Shown here: one piece after another, positions 1 through 12,639 of the stretch
Layout of the letters: every line of letters starts with the position of its first letter
Position numbering within the stretch: position 1 is the stretch's first letter
DNA from: Sindora glabra
Lineage: Eukaryota; Streptophyta; Magnoliopsida; Fabales; Fabaceae
Assembly: GCA_020226215.1 (NCBI GenBank)
Contig: CM035235.1
Coordinates: 7,329,151-7,393,150, forward strand
DNA: 64,000 nt
Direction: 5' to 3'
Made by a program: the position numbers and the translations under genes
Notes under the pieces: model-generated
What the model saw: only the letters and a program-made list of their open reading frames with translations
Told to the model about the DNA's origin: nothing
Database searches by the model: none

Positions 1-2281
1 TCTGAGTACTTGCTTTTTGTTATATTGTTTTTAACATCATTTTCAAAAATTTGCCTTAGACAAATTAGTATGGTCAAGAGGAGGATTGCCAGCATTCACC
101 AAATGCATGGAGATGAATTAGGTATGCATATTTTTGAAGCATGAGTACCAGAGACAACATTGGAAATTTGGAGACACCCTTAGAATGCTAACACACCCAT
201 GAAGCAGGCTTACCTCATGAGTGTGGTTGTGATCCTAGAATGTGCATTTTGGTTGATTCAAGCATGATTCTTTTTTAGTGACAAAAAATGATTCTTTTTT
301 AATCAATCCATATCTTATTTAATTAGATAAATTAGACTTAGATCAATATATTAATCTATTTTATTTAATAAGCAGGCGTAACTTTTTAATTTTAGATCCA
401 GCTTATTAACCAATTAAGTCAGCTTAACTAATGTGTGTGTGTTCACCTATTAATTATTATACCCATTTAAAAATATGATTTCACAATTTAGGGGCATTTG
501 GTGCGACATATGCAAATGGAAAGACAATGGAACCAAATAAGCAGGAATAAGGCTAAGATTACTACTACTTTTATGGACAGTCTGGTTCAGGTAGGGGAAG
601 AAATCATGCGGTTTATAATTTCCTTATTTTACCGTTCATGATGCTGACGAGTAAAAGGTATTTATTACTATTACTAATTATAATAAAAGTATATTAATAG
701 CAACTAATAATATCATGATTAAAATTTAAAAACTAGAATTTTAAAAAATCATAATAAATTAGTTATAATGGGCCAATATTAAGTTATGGTGGTACTAGAC
801 AATATGTGGTTGATGATTACCGAAAGGTAATAAGTAATAGTAGTGGTTGTAGCTAGTGAGTTATATACAATGGCTAATGAATGATGGATTGGATTAGAAC
901 CAAGGGTGATGGGTGATAATGGAGGTTGTAGTGGGTAGCGAATAAGTAATGAGTGATGACAGGTAATAAAATATAATAGAAGTTATGTGTTGGGTGATGA
1001 TAATGGTAATAGTGGCAGTGATGAATGTGTGAAAGAGGTAAATGTTGGGAGGTAGCGAATTGCATATTTGATATCTTAAATAGAGTTTTATTCATGAAAT
1101 CTTTACTTTTAATATAAAAAATATTTTAAAAAAATGTTAAAATTTCATGTTATCTCAAATCCCAAAATTAAACAAAATATATTTGAGAATGTTTTTAATC
1201 TAATAATTTTGCAAAATATTTTATAAATATGTTATCCTGCATTGGTATATAGAAATTAATATGAACGAATTTGAGTCCAATGAAGATGAATATAAAAATA
1301 AAATTGTCTTAAAATCCTTACTATTGCTTCATTGTAATTTTAAAAAAAATTCAAAATTCATATGGACATGCTCCTTTTTAATTTTTTTATTAAAATTATT
1401 ATTTTTCATATAAAATTGTAAAAAATTCAATAAATGTTACAATTTACAATTGTTTTATAAAAATAAAAAAAATGGAAACTAATTTCATTTTCATAAAGTA
1501 TTTCTATACTTTTTTTATTTAATTTCTATTTAAAGAGGAGTAGTAGATGCTACACCATTTCCTAGCAAAATATTTTTAAGAATTGAATTTAGGTCTCTTT
1601 ACTAGATTTGAAATGTTTTAAAATTCAATTTATTTCTCCTGATTATTGATTAAACATACAAAATTTTGAGTTTCTATATCAAATGATGAAGTTATAAGTG
1701 CTATATATAAACAAAAATAAGCAAAGTCTTTTTAGGTGTATGTGATAAGAATTTTTAATCAAATTATAATATATGTATTAATTATTCTATTTAAAGAAAA
1801 TAATTATCATATTAATAGTTATTGTAGTTATTAAATTATAATTATTAATAATAATTGAATAGAACAATTAATATACATTTGTGACATCTTATGAGAAACG
1901 ACTAAAAAATTTTTACCTAAATTTTATTTTTTATATATTTATTACATAAAATACTAGGTGAAAAGTTAGTGATTAAAAATACTGAAGGTCTTAGCTTCTC
2001 GTTGTCACCAATGTATCAAAAAAATATACTTATTATAAGTAAATTTAATATATATTTATTAATTTAAAAAATTTATGATGTACTAATAATATAATAATAT
2101 ATTAGTATATTATTAAAATTAATTAATTTATGATATAACATTATATAATATATCTGAAAAAATTATCAATTTAATGTATAATTAAATTTGATGAAATATT
2201 TGTGCACAATTATGTAGACTATATTTTATAACTTCTATTTAAACTTTCATAAAATTTCTTAACATTTTTTTTAAAATCGAT
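1..2281. other. AT-rich region without a recognisable gene
   Basis: No coding region can be supported here. At 62-112 a short plus-strand open stretch follows an AG acceptor-like site (ending near 60) and reads LVWSRGGLPAFTKCMEM before a stop. It could be the last exon of a gene outside the window, but I do not recognise the peptide, and 17 residues are too few to trust. The remainder is AT-rich, with many poly-A and poly-T runs. The reading frame opposite 874-1095 is rich in His and Tyr only because the plus strand repeats TGATGG/GTAATG-like words, so I do not regard it as a gene. Confidence 0.4.
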
Positions 2282-2660
2282 CTTACGAAAACCTTGTTTT
2301 CAACGAATGGACTAGCATTATTAGTACGAGAATCCTGGCTGGAACGGGCACAACAACGGCCAGTCACCAGTGCGATAAAATACGGAACAGGGCAGTCTCA
2401 CAAATTTGGTCACGTAAGCATGTGCTGTGGCACCCAAGGCAGAACAAAAAGCGGAGGATACGAAAGAAAGTTTGAATATAGTTTTGTTGGTATGTATTGC
2501 AGTGAGATCACATTAACGTCTTATCGAGAAATTACACTGATGCTAACAGTCTGACACAAACCTGTGCACTGTAGGAAGGGTTAGATTCTCAAGCTTCACG
2601 TTGGAGCAGTAGCGCTGTACTGCTCTACTCACTGTTACATAATTTGTATAGCAATGGGGT
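2282..2660. other. GC-richer island of unknown origin
   Basis: This roughly 380-bp block has visibly higher G+C and balanced codon-like composition, set within DNA that is mostly A and T. Its edges are sharp: T-rich DNA ends near 2281 and AT-rich DNA resumes near 2680. A plus-strand frame of 86 codons (2294-2554) and an open minus-strand stretch both exist, and neither resembles a family I know. Near 2606-2626 there is a short imperfect palindrome around TAGCGCTGTACTGCT. It may be a host exon or promoter fragment, an organelle-derived insert, or part of an unrecognised transposon. Confidence 0.35.
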
Positions 2661-5482
2661 GAAAATTTTCCCCCTATGTTTCCCGACTTATTTAAAAAAA
2701 TATGTACTTTTTTCATGTTTCCTATTTTCTTAAAATTTATAACTTTTATATAAAAATTTATAACTCTTATATAAAAATAAAAAATTTGAAAATTTTATTT
2801 TAATTAAAGATATATTCTTATGTTGAACAAATTAATATAAAAAAATAAAATATTAATATTACAAATAAAAATATTTATTTAATTTACATAAATTTTAATA
2901 ATTTTAAATTATTTATCTCAAATAAACAATTATAATATAACATTTAATTTTATTTTAAAAAATAAAATGATTTTAGTTACTTATATAATCTTATTTTAAT
3001 ATTATATAAAAATTAATATTAAAGTTAAATTTTCATTAAATGCTTGTATCAATCTTATTAATTGAAATAAAACTATATAATTTATTTTAGAATAAGATTT
3101 CTTGTACGCCTCCTTCCCCTCATTTCTCCTTCACTTTGATTTTCCTGTAGACCTTTTTTTCTTTTTTTAGAAATACAGATATATTTTTATTATTTTATAA
3201 TATTTAATAAGATAAGGATAACAATTTTTAACTTAAAAATAAAAAATAAATAATAATATAAAAATGTAACATCAAGAAATAAAAAGTTATAAAATGAGAT
3301 ATGATCAATAATAGTGATAAGAGAATTATAAAGCAGACTACAAATTAAATATGCATTATTATTTATAGATATTTAAATTGAATATGTGCTATTTTATATT
3401 GGAATCAACTTAAAAGTTCATGTGTGTGAATGAAAATATGAATGTATATGTTTAGATTATATTAGTTAAAAAAGTCTTCTTCTATTTTTATGTTTGAATT
3501 AAAATTTTCATCTTAATAATTTATTTTAATTTGTAATCTTATCTTTTTTAAATTTATTTTCTTATAATTAGATCTTAAAGTTCAATTTCATTTGTAATTA
3601 ATTTCCTTCTACAATCAAATTGAAATTTGAAAATTTTATTTGTTTAACGTGAAATACATCTATTAATCTGTATGGCTAAATCATGATATGAAAATTGGAA
3701 AGTATAACCATAAACACAAAATTATTAAAAGAATAAGATACATAATTTCAATTATGCATATTTCTTTTAGTTTTAATGGATTTGATTTTATTATATTTAT
3801 TGGTATTTTAATACTATAATGGCACCTAATGTTTCCTTAAAAGTTTTACTCCATATTATGTTTAGAATTTGAATCTAAGATCTTGTATGTATCTATTAAG
3901 TGAAAAACTACTTCTACCAATATAGAAAAAAAAAAAGTTCATTGTATCTACTAAATATTTATTCTGAAATAATTTATCATCTCACAGAATGACTCTTAAT
4001 TGTTATGATATACATATAACTTCTAATAAATCCACAAGGCTCTTAATTACCCGAATAATAATGTATTAAAATTTCAAGATTATAAATAAAAATAAATTTT
4101 ACAAGTTAATAAAAAAAGTATAAAGATGGAATTGCAGATTGGAACAAATTATAGGGATTAGGAATTAAATTTAATCAATATTTGTTATCTTAATTGTTAA
4201 AAAGGTTTTTCTAACATTATTTATTGATACATCTAATTTATATCTTATTAAGTATATTTGTGAATCAAAGAAACATGCATGCACTCCTTCTAATAAGCGA
4301 CCTGTGCTATGCGTATGTTTGTATTTAATTCATTATAAATTTTAAAACAGATAATATATATACTTTGAATATTATATAATGAATGTGAAAATAAAATTAA
4401 AACTTTGTTATTAATTTCCATAATATTATATAATATATGTAAAATGAAATTTAAGTCAATAGTCACCTTTTATTTTATGTTTGTTTTTTGGTTTGACTTA
4501 TCAATAAATATTATAAAAATTTTATACTATCATATATTACACATAAATGTAAATATAATAAAATTAGCAACTATCATAGGACCCTTTAAAGAGAAGGTAA
4601 AAACATGAGTAAAATTAAAAAAAACTAAAAGCTTATATAATTTGCAAAAATTTAGTTTTTGAATAAGCTAGGCATGGTCTTGTAATTTCTTCTTGATATT
4701 CATATTTATTTTTATATAATTGTTTATTGTAATTGAATCCAATCACATTAATTTTATTCTTTAATTAATTTTTTATATTATAACTAAAAATAATATTATA
4801 TCATTACCTTTTTATTCTGAATTATTAATCATTATAAAAATATGCAAACTTCATTTTCCTTTTTTACTTATAAGAGACAAAAATTTTATAAATTAATACT
4901 ACTATATTTAATTATAATTCTAAGATTAAAATTTAATTCACTATTAATATTAAAACCTTCTTACTAACATATTATCTTCTTATTTATTGATAGTGTGTAG
5001 TGAATAGTATTCATCTTGTGATACTTGATAGAAATCCAATAGGATAAAACCATTAGAATCAAATTAGAAATTATTTATTAATGAGTAATTAGTGAATGTA
5101 TCCATTAATTCTAATAGAGAGAAAATTCATTAGAATCTATTCTGAAAATTATGATTGTTTTAATAGTATTCAGGATCTATGGTTGATAGTATATTGAAGT
5201 AACATAAGGTTTATTCTATGAAAACTAAAATGATCAAAATTATGAAAATTCTGGCAAAAATAAGGTGAGATGTACAATCATACCTTGGAACCAAAATTAG
5301 AATATTTGATTTTGAAAATAAATAGTATAAATAGTCAAAAGTTGACTAGTAACTATGCAAAATAGTCTTTATGAATGATAATTTGATAAAAAGTATAAAA
5401 TTATGATTTTTTAAAAATTGGTTTCATTGGTTTTTTTAAAAAGGAAAGAATTTGACTTGATTTAATTAAGTAAATAAAAAAG
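2661..5482. other. AT-rich spacer
   Basis: Very AT-rich sequence without any convincing coding frame, RNA gene or paired repeat. The only long frame (4405-4608, plus) is composed of Ile, Asn, Lys and Phe codons and is what AT-rich DNA gives by chance. It probably contains old, unrecognisable repeat remnants. Confidence 0.4.
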
Positions 5483-8400
5483 TGTAACATTCACCAGTAC
5501 TACTTGATTAAGCTTAAATTTTAATTAATATTGTGGACTCAAGTATTTTGAAATTTCATTATAGAAATTTAAGATAATTTTGAGCATTTGAATTATAAAT
5601 TTTAATATCATTCTTGAAGGCATATTATTGGAGAATTAATTTGATTAGCTTAGTTTCTAAGTAATTTGCTAAGTACTTTTCTAGAAGGAATTTTATTGAA
5701 AAATTAAGAAAATGACATAGATTAGAACATATTGTTTTAATGAAATTAAGCATGTGGATAAGTAGAAAGCAAGCAAGAAGCTTTCATGTGGATAAAAAGC
5801 CTTGGAAGCATTTAATGAAAGAATATACACTTCAATATTCTAGATTTCCTTGGAAGATATTATGGATATTAAAAGATATTACCTAAAGCTACTAATCTAT
5901 GATATTCTAGGCTTAATTATGTTATGAATAGTAGGAAGATTTTGAAAATATTTTTTGCTCCATATTTAGAAGCAAAATCATGGCTTCCTTTGTGAAAAAT
6001 AAGATGATGTAATATTATTTTAAAATGACATTAGAGCCCTTGAATTTCACCATAAATAGGGCAACTCTTAGTTCATTTCTTGTAGTGAGAAAGAGAAAGA
6101 GATGTATAAAAGAGAGAGGAAGTAAATAAGGCAATTCTTAAAATCTAGAGAAAAGTTCTTCATCTTCTTTACTAAACTATTTTGGATTTCTTAAGAGATT
6201 ATAGAAGTAATTACTAGGATAAGCTTTTGTGTTTTCCAAAGAAGGTAGGAATTTTGATATTCTAGTGAGTTTCATCTTTCTTTCATAAGTTCTCTCTTAA
6301 GTCTTATACTAATATTATGGTTATTTGTAGTTGATGAGCTTGAATTCATAGGCTTATAAAGAATCAAGCAAGAATAATCCAAGTGAGCAGATATTTATCT
6401 TCTTTTTTTCATGATTTTCTTTTAAGAAAATTTTTATATATGAGATGTATATATTTTATGGTTATTAGTGTATTGAAGCCATGATTTATCATGGTGGATT
6501 AGCTTAAAAAAGGTTTCTTCAAAGAGTTCTATAATGAAAAGAGGAGTTGGTTTTTGAAAACAAAGGTTTGGTTTCTCTTTTTTTTAGAAGAGAAAAGTCT
6601 TTGAAAAGTTTTCTTAATAAGATGAGACAAAGAAAATGTTATCAAAAGTAGATTTATTAAGAAGAGATATTGAAAGATTCATGAAAATGTTTTTCTAAAG
6701 ATACTACTTAAAATAGTAAGCATAGAAACATGTTTTTCATGCAAATGAAGCAAAAACTCTTGTTGAGGGAAGCATAAATGGCTCTTGGGTACTATATGTA
6801 TCTTAGAGAAAAAAATTTATTTTTATACTAAAATCTAGTATATATTATTTTAGAACATATTTAAGTATCATATAATTTTTATATCAATATTTTAAAAAAA
6901 AATCACCTTTGAAATCCTTCGAGGAGCTCATAGGTTCCCACTAGAAAGATAGGAAAAAATTGTATTTTTTTTACAAAAATTTATTATATTGCACTCTAAA
7001 TTTACTTTAATATTTTACTATACATTTGTATCAGAATTTTTAAGACTAATCTTTTGAAAAATGAGAGTAATGCTCTCAGTTTTGGTGTTATAAAATAGTA
7101 CAAAAATTTTATTTTTTAAGATGGAAATAATTTCCTATAAAATGATTTTCAAGAACATTGATTTTGATAATCAATGGAACATGTTTTAAGTATAAAAATG
7201 CTTGAAAAATTGTGTTTAAATCTTATATTACTTGGCTAGGAATTTTAGGAAAAAAATCCATAAAATTGCATACAAAATTGGAATTTCAAAAGTTAAAGGT
7301 GTCTCTTTCAAGGTGTTTTGCTAATTTGATATGTAAGTAACTTGTGTAACTTATTTTGAGCTTGAAAAATGGAGTTTATTACCTTTGTTTTAGATTTAGA
7401 AATTTTTAAAAAAATTTCAATAAATTCTAACATTTAAAATGATATTTTCAAGTATAGATTACTTGGTAAAACCTAGGGATGATACATGCTTGTTTGCATG
7501 AGATTTTAATGTGTATGTATGATGAAAATATGCAATTTTTGTACTATTGTTCAATGCACTAAGATGCTTAAATTAGTAGGATAAAATAGTCTTCTTACTT
7601 GTTAGAATGGAACACAATTTGTAAGTTTGAAATTGCATGAGTTAAGAATAATAGAACTTAGAAAATCCAAGAAGTATGTTTTACTTTAAAAAACAAGAAA
7701 AATGTTAAGTAGTTTTTTTAAAGAAAGCTACTTATTATAATATATAAATATATAGAGCTAGTGGCAAAAGATCATGCTTGAATGAGAATGAAAAATGCTT
7801 GAAGCAAGCATATGGCATCTTGTAATTTTCATAAGGAAATCGTTAGTTAAGTAATTTTTTTTGGTGCATATATACATTGTGAAATTATTATAGATAATAA
7901 ATGCATTGATGAATTGTTGTATAAGGATAAATGTGAAATAAAATAGGTTTCATACATGAGATGTTATCTAGCTTGTGAAATAAGAGCAAGAATGCTTAAG
8001 TAAGTCACTTGAAATGTAATAAGGTAAATATGAATTATATCTTGCTAAATTCTAAAATATGATTATGATATATGTTTATTTTGGTAATGGATGGCATTTT
8101 AACCTTACCTTGTTTTATATGAATAAAGCTTAATGTTATATGTTATTTTGAGGCTTTATGTTAAATATGTATAAAGGTTAGAATGCCTAAGTGATTTTAT
8201 AGCTTGAATGCCTATATGATGATGTGACTTGAATACATGGTATGATTATATGTTATAAGACCTTTATGGAGAATATGAAGATTTGGCATAGTGCCCTCTA
8301 TTCTGAGTCACACAAAATGATGTGTGGAAGGTAGTATGTTCAAAAAAAGGTTGGAAAATGCATGATAAGGTTAATGTAGAGTAACAAAGAAGAATCTTTT

Positions 8401-9875
8401 ATGCCTTCTTGCCATTTATCCTTATGTTGCAAGATTATGTTATTTTATGCATATGATTCACTTAATTAGTTTAAATTTCTATAAGTGTAGTAAAACAAAG
8501 ATGAGATTGTGAAACACATGGAAAAAATATTTTTGTTAAGAAAATGTTTTTATTATATATCTTATGTATAATTAATTTTTTTAGGTAAAACTTTTTAGAA
8601 AATAGGTAAGATAGCTATCTCATTAAGTAATTATATTACTTACTCTATATATGGATATATTTCTAGAATACTCCTCCAATTGGTGGCTCCTATGGTAATC
8701 ACTAATGTTTGGTGGCATATCTATGAGACTACTTAAGGGTAGTATTGACTAGAGTTTCATTTTGGCTTAAGTATTGATCATACTAGCATGTAGCTTATAA
8801 CACGATCATGGGTAGTTAGGTTAGACTGAGGGGTTCCTAATCTAGTTTATAGGTTCCTCAGTGAACACACAATAAAAGGTAGTTTCCACTTAGCCTCTAA
8901 TATCTCCTATTCTAACATTTACCGACTACTTGACCAAGTAACATTTTGATGTACACTAGTTCTTTGAGAAGTATGGGGCAATGTTTGTTATGACCCCATT
9001 AGTACCTATAATTGAGCCAGCACCTATCCTAGCCCTTAAGAACGATGAGTTTGACCCTTCCATGGATACCATTGTTAGTTAGTCACCATGATAACTATCA
9101 TAGCTATCTTTTTGTCTATTTAATATTATCTAACTTTTCTACATTTTTTGTATAATTGTTCTAACTTTGACTGATGGGTTATGATATAAATTAGTTATTT
9201 TTGTATAATTATCATGTATATATAATGCATATTTTGGTATATATTAGTTACATATTTACTAGATTTTCATCATATCTTAATTAAAGTGATATTTTTGTGA
9301 AATAAGAGAAGGTCCACTATTTTATAAAGGAAAAAATGATAAAAAAATAATTTTTAATATTCAAGATATCTAGAGAAAAATGCAGTTGTTTTATGAAAGT
9401 ATTATTAAATACCTATAAGTTTCAAAAGTATCTAACACATTTATTTTCTTAAAATACTTATTACATGGTTTTCAAAGAAATATGTTAAAGGAAAATATTA
9501 TGTTTTAATTGTTTTCTATTCAGAAAAGGTTATTAATGTTTCTATTTTATTAAAAATAGTTTAAATCTATTTTTTTCTTATCAAGAGAGTTTTTCCAGTC
9601 TAATAAAGTTGTTGTTTATCCAAAAATAAGGATTCCATTTGTTGAAATTTTTTTTCCTATTTTTGAAATTTTAAAAGATTGAACCTTATCATTTTAAAGG
9701 AAGTTATTTTCTAATTTAATTATACATATAAAAAATTATGAAATTTCCAAACTTGAAATTTTTGCATTTTGCATGTTTTTAGAAAATAGTAAAAGTTATT
9801 GTTTGAAAAGACTTGTATAGATATCCAATTGATATCTTTATACCAACTATAGTAGTCTAAAAATGGGTTATGACA
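5483..9875 (+). mobile_element. Putative long LTR (chromovirus-like Ty3/gypsy), solo or truncated
   Basis: The block begins TGTAACATTCACC and ends GGGTTATGACA, which resembles the TGTAACACCCC...GTGACA ends of plant chromovirus LTRs of the Tekay/Del type. Inside, in LTR order, come a TATA-like CATAAATAGGG (about 6051), a leader of purine and pyrimidine runs, and a splice-donor-like AAGGTAGGAATTT (about 6243). The 3' part (8650-9100) contains GAGGGGTTCC and TTCCTCAGTGAACACAC, like the 3' portions of such LTRs. No convincing 5-bp TSD was found (AAAAG against CATTT), no gag-pol follows, and the element may be truncated. The length, about 4.4 kb, is large for an LTR, so a nested insertion is possible. 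Confidence 0.45.
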
Positions 9876-9940
9876 CATTTAGTAAGTCTAATATAAACTA
9901 TGATATTAATTATTAACTAATATCTTTTTAATAATTATAT

Positions 9941-9949
9941 TATATATTT
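9941..9949. repeat. MULE target-site duplication, left copy
   Basis: TATATATTT directly precedes the left terminus of the Mutator-like element and is repeated exactly at 37059-37067 directly after its right terminus. Nine base pairs is the TSD length diagnostic of the Mutator superfamily. The AT-rich word is low in information, but its exact placement at both TIR edges makes chance unlikely. Confidence 0.8.
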
Positions 9950-10045
9950 GAGTAAATTATTCTACCTTTTCCTTAGGTTTGTGAAAAATATATGGACCTT
10001 CCCTCTAGTTTGAAATTCTATACCTCCCCTTAAACTAAAAAAGGT
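9950..10045 (+). repeat. Left terminal inverted repeat of the MULE
   Basis: This end aligns with the reverse complement of 36965-37058 over about 90 bp. It includes the words CCTTAGGTTTGTG, ATATATGGACC and CTAGTTTGAAATTCTA, each with a counterpart in the right end (CCTTAAGGTTGGTG, ATACATAAACC, TTAGTTTAAAATCCTA). Most mismatches are transitions. Confidence 0.7.
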
Positions 10046-10321
10046 GCTATATATAAACTTAGAGGAGGTTGATAGAAGTAAACTCCATTAAGTCAACAAA
10101 AAAGGATATTTTTAACCTAATAATCCTAAAAATACCTCCTTTCAACCATAAAGATAGGAGAAGTCACTCTCTATTCATTGCCAAAAGGTTCCATTGCTAA
10201 GAGATAGTAAACATGTATTTCTTCTTTCTCTTTCTCTCCTTTTAATTTGTTTTTCATTTCCATTTCCAAATTTCTACTCATAAATTTTTTCTTTTATAAC
10301 TCATGATTTATAAAGGAAAAA

Positions 10322-10715
10322 ATGTCTACTACTAGTGTAACAAGTAAAAGGTTAGGATCTTTGAAAAAGAAGTGTAAAGGTGGGCAAGTTTATTTTGTGA
10401 AGATATTTAAATCTAAGGAAAAATAAAAACAAATTATATTATGGTTGTGACAATGGATATAATTTTATTTCTTAGTGTACACCTATTAATGATGTAAAAG
10501 GGTACTTAAGAAATGAAAAAACAGAATGGAAAGCAACAAAGCAAAGTCGAGAATGGAATATTGCTATGAAAGAATCGAAAGAAGAAATAAGAAGACTGGC
10601 TTCTAGAATGGAGATGATTGAAATGGCATTCATCATACTTAAGACTTATATTTTTGTTGTAATTTTCTTCTTCCACTACAATAAATTATCACTTGTGCTA
10701 AAAATCATGCAATAA
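10322..10715 (+). pseudogene. GRF-type zinc-finger-like small protein, broken
   Basis: The frame opening at ATG 10322 reads MSTTSVTSKRLGSLKKKC and continues to FKSKEK. After a stop and a shift of frame near 10424 it continues as KLYYGCDNGYNFIS, then a TAG where Trp is expected, then CTPIND. This resembles the core of plant GRF zinc fingers (Cys, then RxYYxC, then FxxWxxP); one Cys near the start appears replaced. A lysine- and glutamate-rich predicted coiled coil follows (about EWNIAMKESKEEIRRL), then a hydrophobic C-terminal segment, FIILKTYIFVVIFFF. Plant GRF-type proteins often have this finger/coiled-coil/membrane-anchor order. It lies about 370 bp inside the MULE's left end, on the strand opposite the transposase. 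Its function is unknown; nucleic-acid binding would be inferred from the finger. Confidence 0.6.
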
Positions 10716-10975
10716 AAATTTAAAAATCATGGCAATTTTATATTTTTCCATGAAAATAAATAAAATTCAAACAAAAGTACAAAAAGCTAAAAAATTTATG
10801 CTATATGAAAACTTTACTCATGATGAAGTATCATTTATGCCATGAATTAAACTACAAGAACATTTTTCTCATGACAAAGTATCACTTATACCATAATATA
10901 TATAAGAAAACTTTACCTATAGTAGAATATCACTTGTGCCATAATATAATAAGTAGATAAATTTAGCCATGGAAA

Positions 10976-11012
<37 letters not shown>

Positions 11013-11964
11013 TTAAGAATTACTAAACTGGTTGAGTTTCCTTTTTAAAATTTGGAAAGATAAAATAAAACTTGGAGTGATAAATATATATTACCTATGA
11101 GGGCCAATTTGGTGAATTGAGTAAAGTAGATGAGTTATAATTAGATCAATTAAACTAGTGTGCAAAACTAGTGATATTATTGTATATTTATATAAAATAT
11201 GTATTATAATAGCATTAATAATATTAAATCATTATGCTAACAAGTTTTACAATTATTACTCTAATATTAAGGAAAATTAAATTAAAAAATGGTCTAAATG
11301 CAATTTTAATCTACTAAAATATGAATTATATGATTTTAATTCCCTAATTTAATATAATCTATTTTGATTTTCTAAATATTAAATCGGTACAATTTTAGCC
11401 CTCATGCCTAGTTATAGTTGTAGTTATTTCCCAGTTTTAGTAAAGGTCTGAAGTAATAAGATGATTTTATCTTGTTGAAAATTTTATACTAATTCTTAAG
11501 AGGGAATATTCTATGTATTTTATTTGATATATTTTACTTCATAATTAATTGATTAAGTTTTAATAATTTTTTTCAATTTTTTTATTATTGTAACAAAAAG
11601 GTGATTGATTAAAAAGCATGTCCTTTTTTAAAAGGATTTTACAACTTAAAATATGAAATATATATGCCATAACATGCATGGCAAAATACAAAATATTCTT
11701 GCCATAACATGCTTAAAAAGTCCATTGTAGGCAATTTTTTGTTCATTGAATGAAATATACTTTCCATAAAATAAATGGTACCATTTGCTATAACATAAAT
11801 TAAAAATAAATAATCTGAAGTAAACAAGAACTTACAAAATGCAAAAGACTAGTAAAACCTGATGTATTGTATATTAAATTATGACAACAAAATAATGGCA
11901 AAAGCTATTAGCATATGCTTTTAAATCCAACATTACATAATGATCAAGAAATCTTGCTTGGAAT
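10716..11964. other. MULE interior, non-coding, with short repeats and a microsatellite
   Basis: Between the GRF-like gene and the last transposase fragment I see no coding region. At 10810-10950 a word like CTCATGATGAAGTATCATTTATGCCAT recurs about three times at roughly 60-bp spacing. A compound (TA)n(CA)n microsatellite lies at about 10976-11012. CACTACAATAAATTATCACTTG at 10674 resembles the tip of a CACTA transposon, but no matching opposite end was found. The minus-strand frame 11639-11827 is probably fortuitous. Confidence 0.45.
10976..11012. repeat. Compound (TA)n(CA)n microsatellite
   Basis: About seven TA dinucleotides run directly into about eleven CA dinucleotides. The repeat lies inside the MULE, in non-coding sequence. 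Confidence 0.9.
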
Positions 11965-12171
11965 CTAATTTAGAGCCTTAAAATATTCCAAAACCAAAGA
12001 TTCCATCAACATTTGAAGCAAAAAGTCTACTGCTTTATTGTGAACCTTATTACCTCCTTGTATGCATTTTTTTATGTTGTAACCTATTTTTGTGAGGTTA
12101 CCTTTGCATAAGAATTTGGTCCTATGAGGCCATGGCTTGTACAACAACTTGTTAATGTAACTTGGCAGCAT
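11965..12171 (-). pseudogene. Possible 3' exon of the MULE transposase gene
   Basis: A 68-codon frame reads MLPSYINKLLYKPWPHRTKF and ends EYFKALN. Its composition is more protein-like than that of neighbouring chance frames. It lies downstream, in transcription order, of the zinc-knuckle part of the MULE transposase on the same strand. Plant MULE transposases often have a poorly conserved tail after the knuckle, so this could be that tail or a separate 3' exon. I do not recognise any motif, so the call rests on position. Confidence 0.3.
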
Positions 12172-12639
12172 TAATCTTTGCTACCTTATGGACAGTATGT
12201 GTAACCCATGAAGAGAGTGTTGGATTTTTAGATCTAGCTTTAAAATTAGAGTAATTTTAAGATAGGTGATGGATATTAAAGGTGCCTTCTTTGCATGACT
12301 ACCTTGCAAACTCCTTTCTAGCCTTTTGCAAGAGGGATAGGCAAATTAAAGTAATTTAATAAGTTAAAAGTAAGTATTATTAAGAGTTTATGCAATAAAG
12401 TAACAAATTGCACACCAACTCTTTCTGCCCTGTTTTCTTGATATTGCTTCATTGCTACCTCTTGTGAGGTTAATTTAAAAGTAATAATAGCATTCTTGAA
12501 AGATTGTGATCTAGTTTAAGGCATTCTAGTTGCACATTAATGTGTGAAAGCTACATTTCATTATATACTAGTGCTTGCTTATAATTACACAGGCAATAAA
12601 TCAAGGCATAAAACAAGTCTACAAAATAATTTAAAGGCT

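Noticed and set aside
62..112. Terminal exon of a host gene (LVWSRGGLPAFTKCMEM)
   Set aside because: An acceptor-like site and a stop frame it, but 17 residues at the window edge cannot be assigned; kept only as a remark in the region note.
874..1095. His/Tyr-rich minus-strand frame
   Set aside because: It results from a TGATGG/GTAATG-type low-complexity plus strand; no conserved motif.
3820..3915. Possible SINE or tRNA-like sequence
   Set aside because: A B-box-like word is present on the minus strand, but no A box at the right spacing.
5478..9880. TSD for the LTR at 5483-9875
   Set aside because: Flanks AAAAG and CATTT do not match; the element may be truncated or the borders may be slightly wrong.
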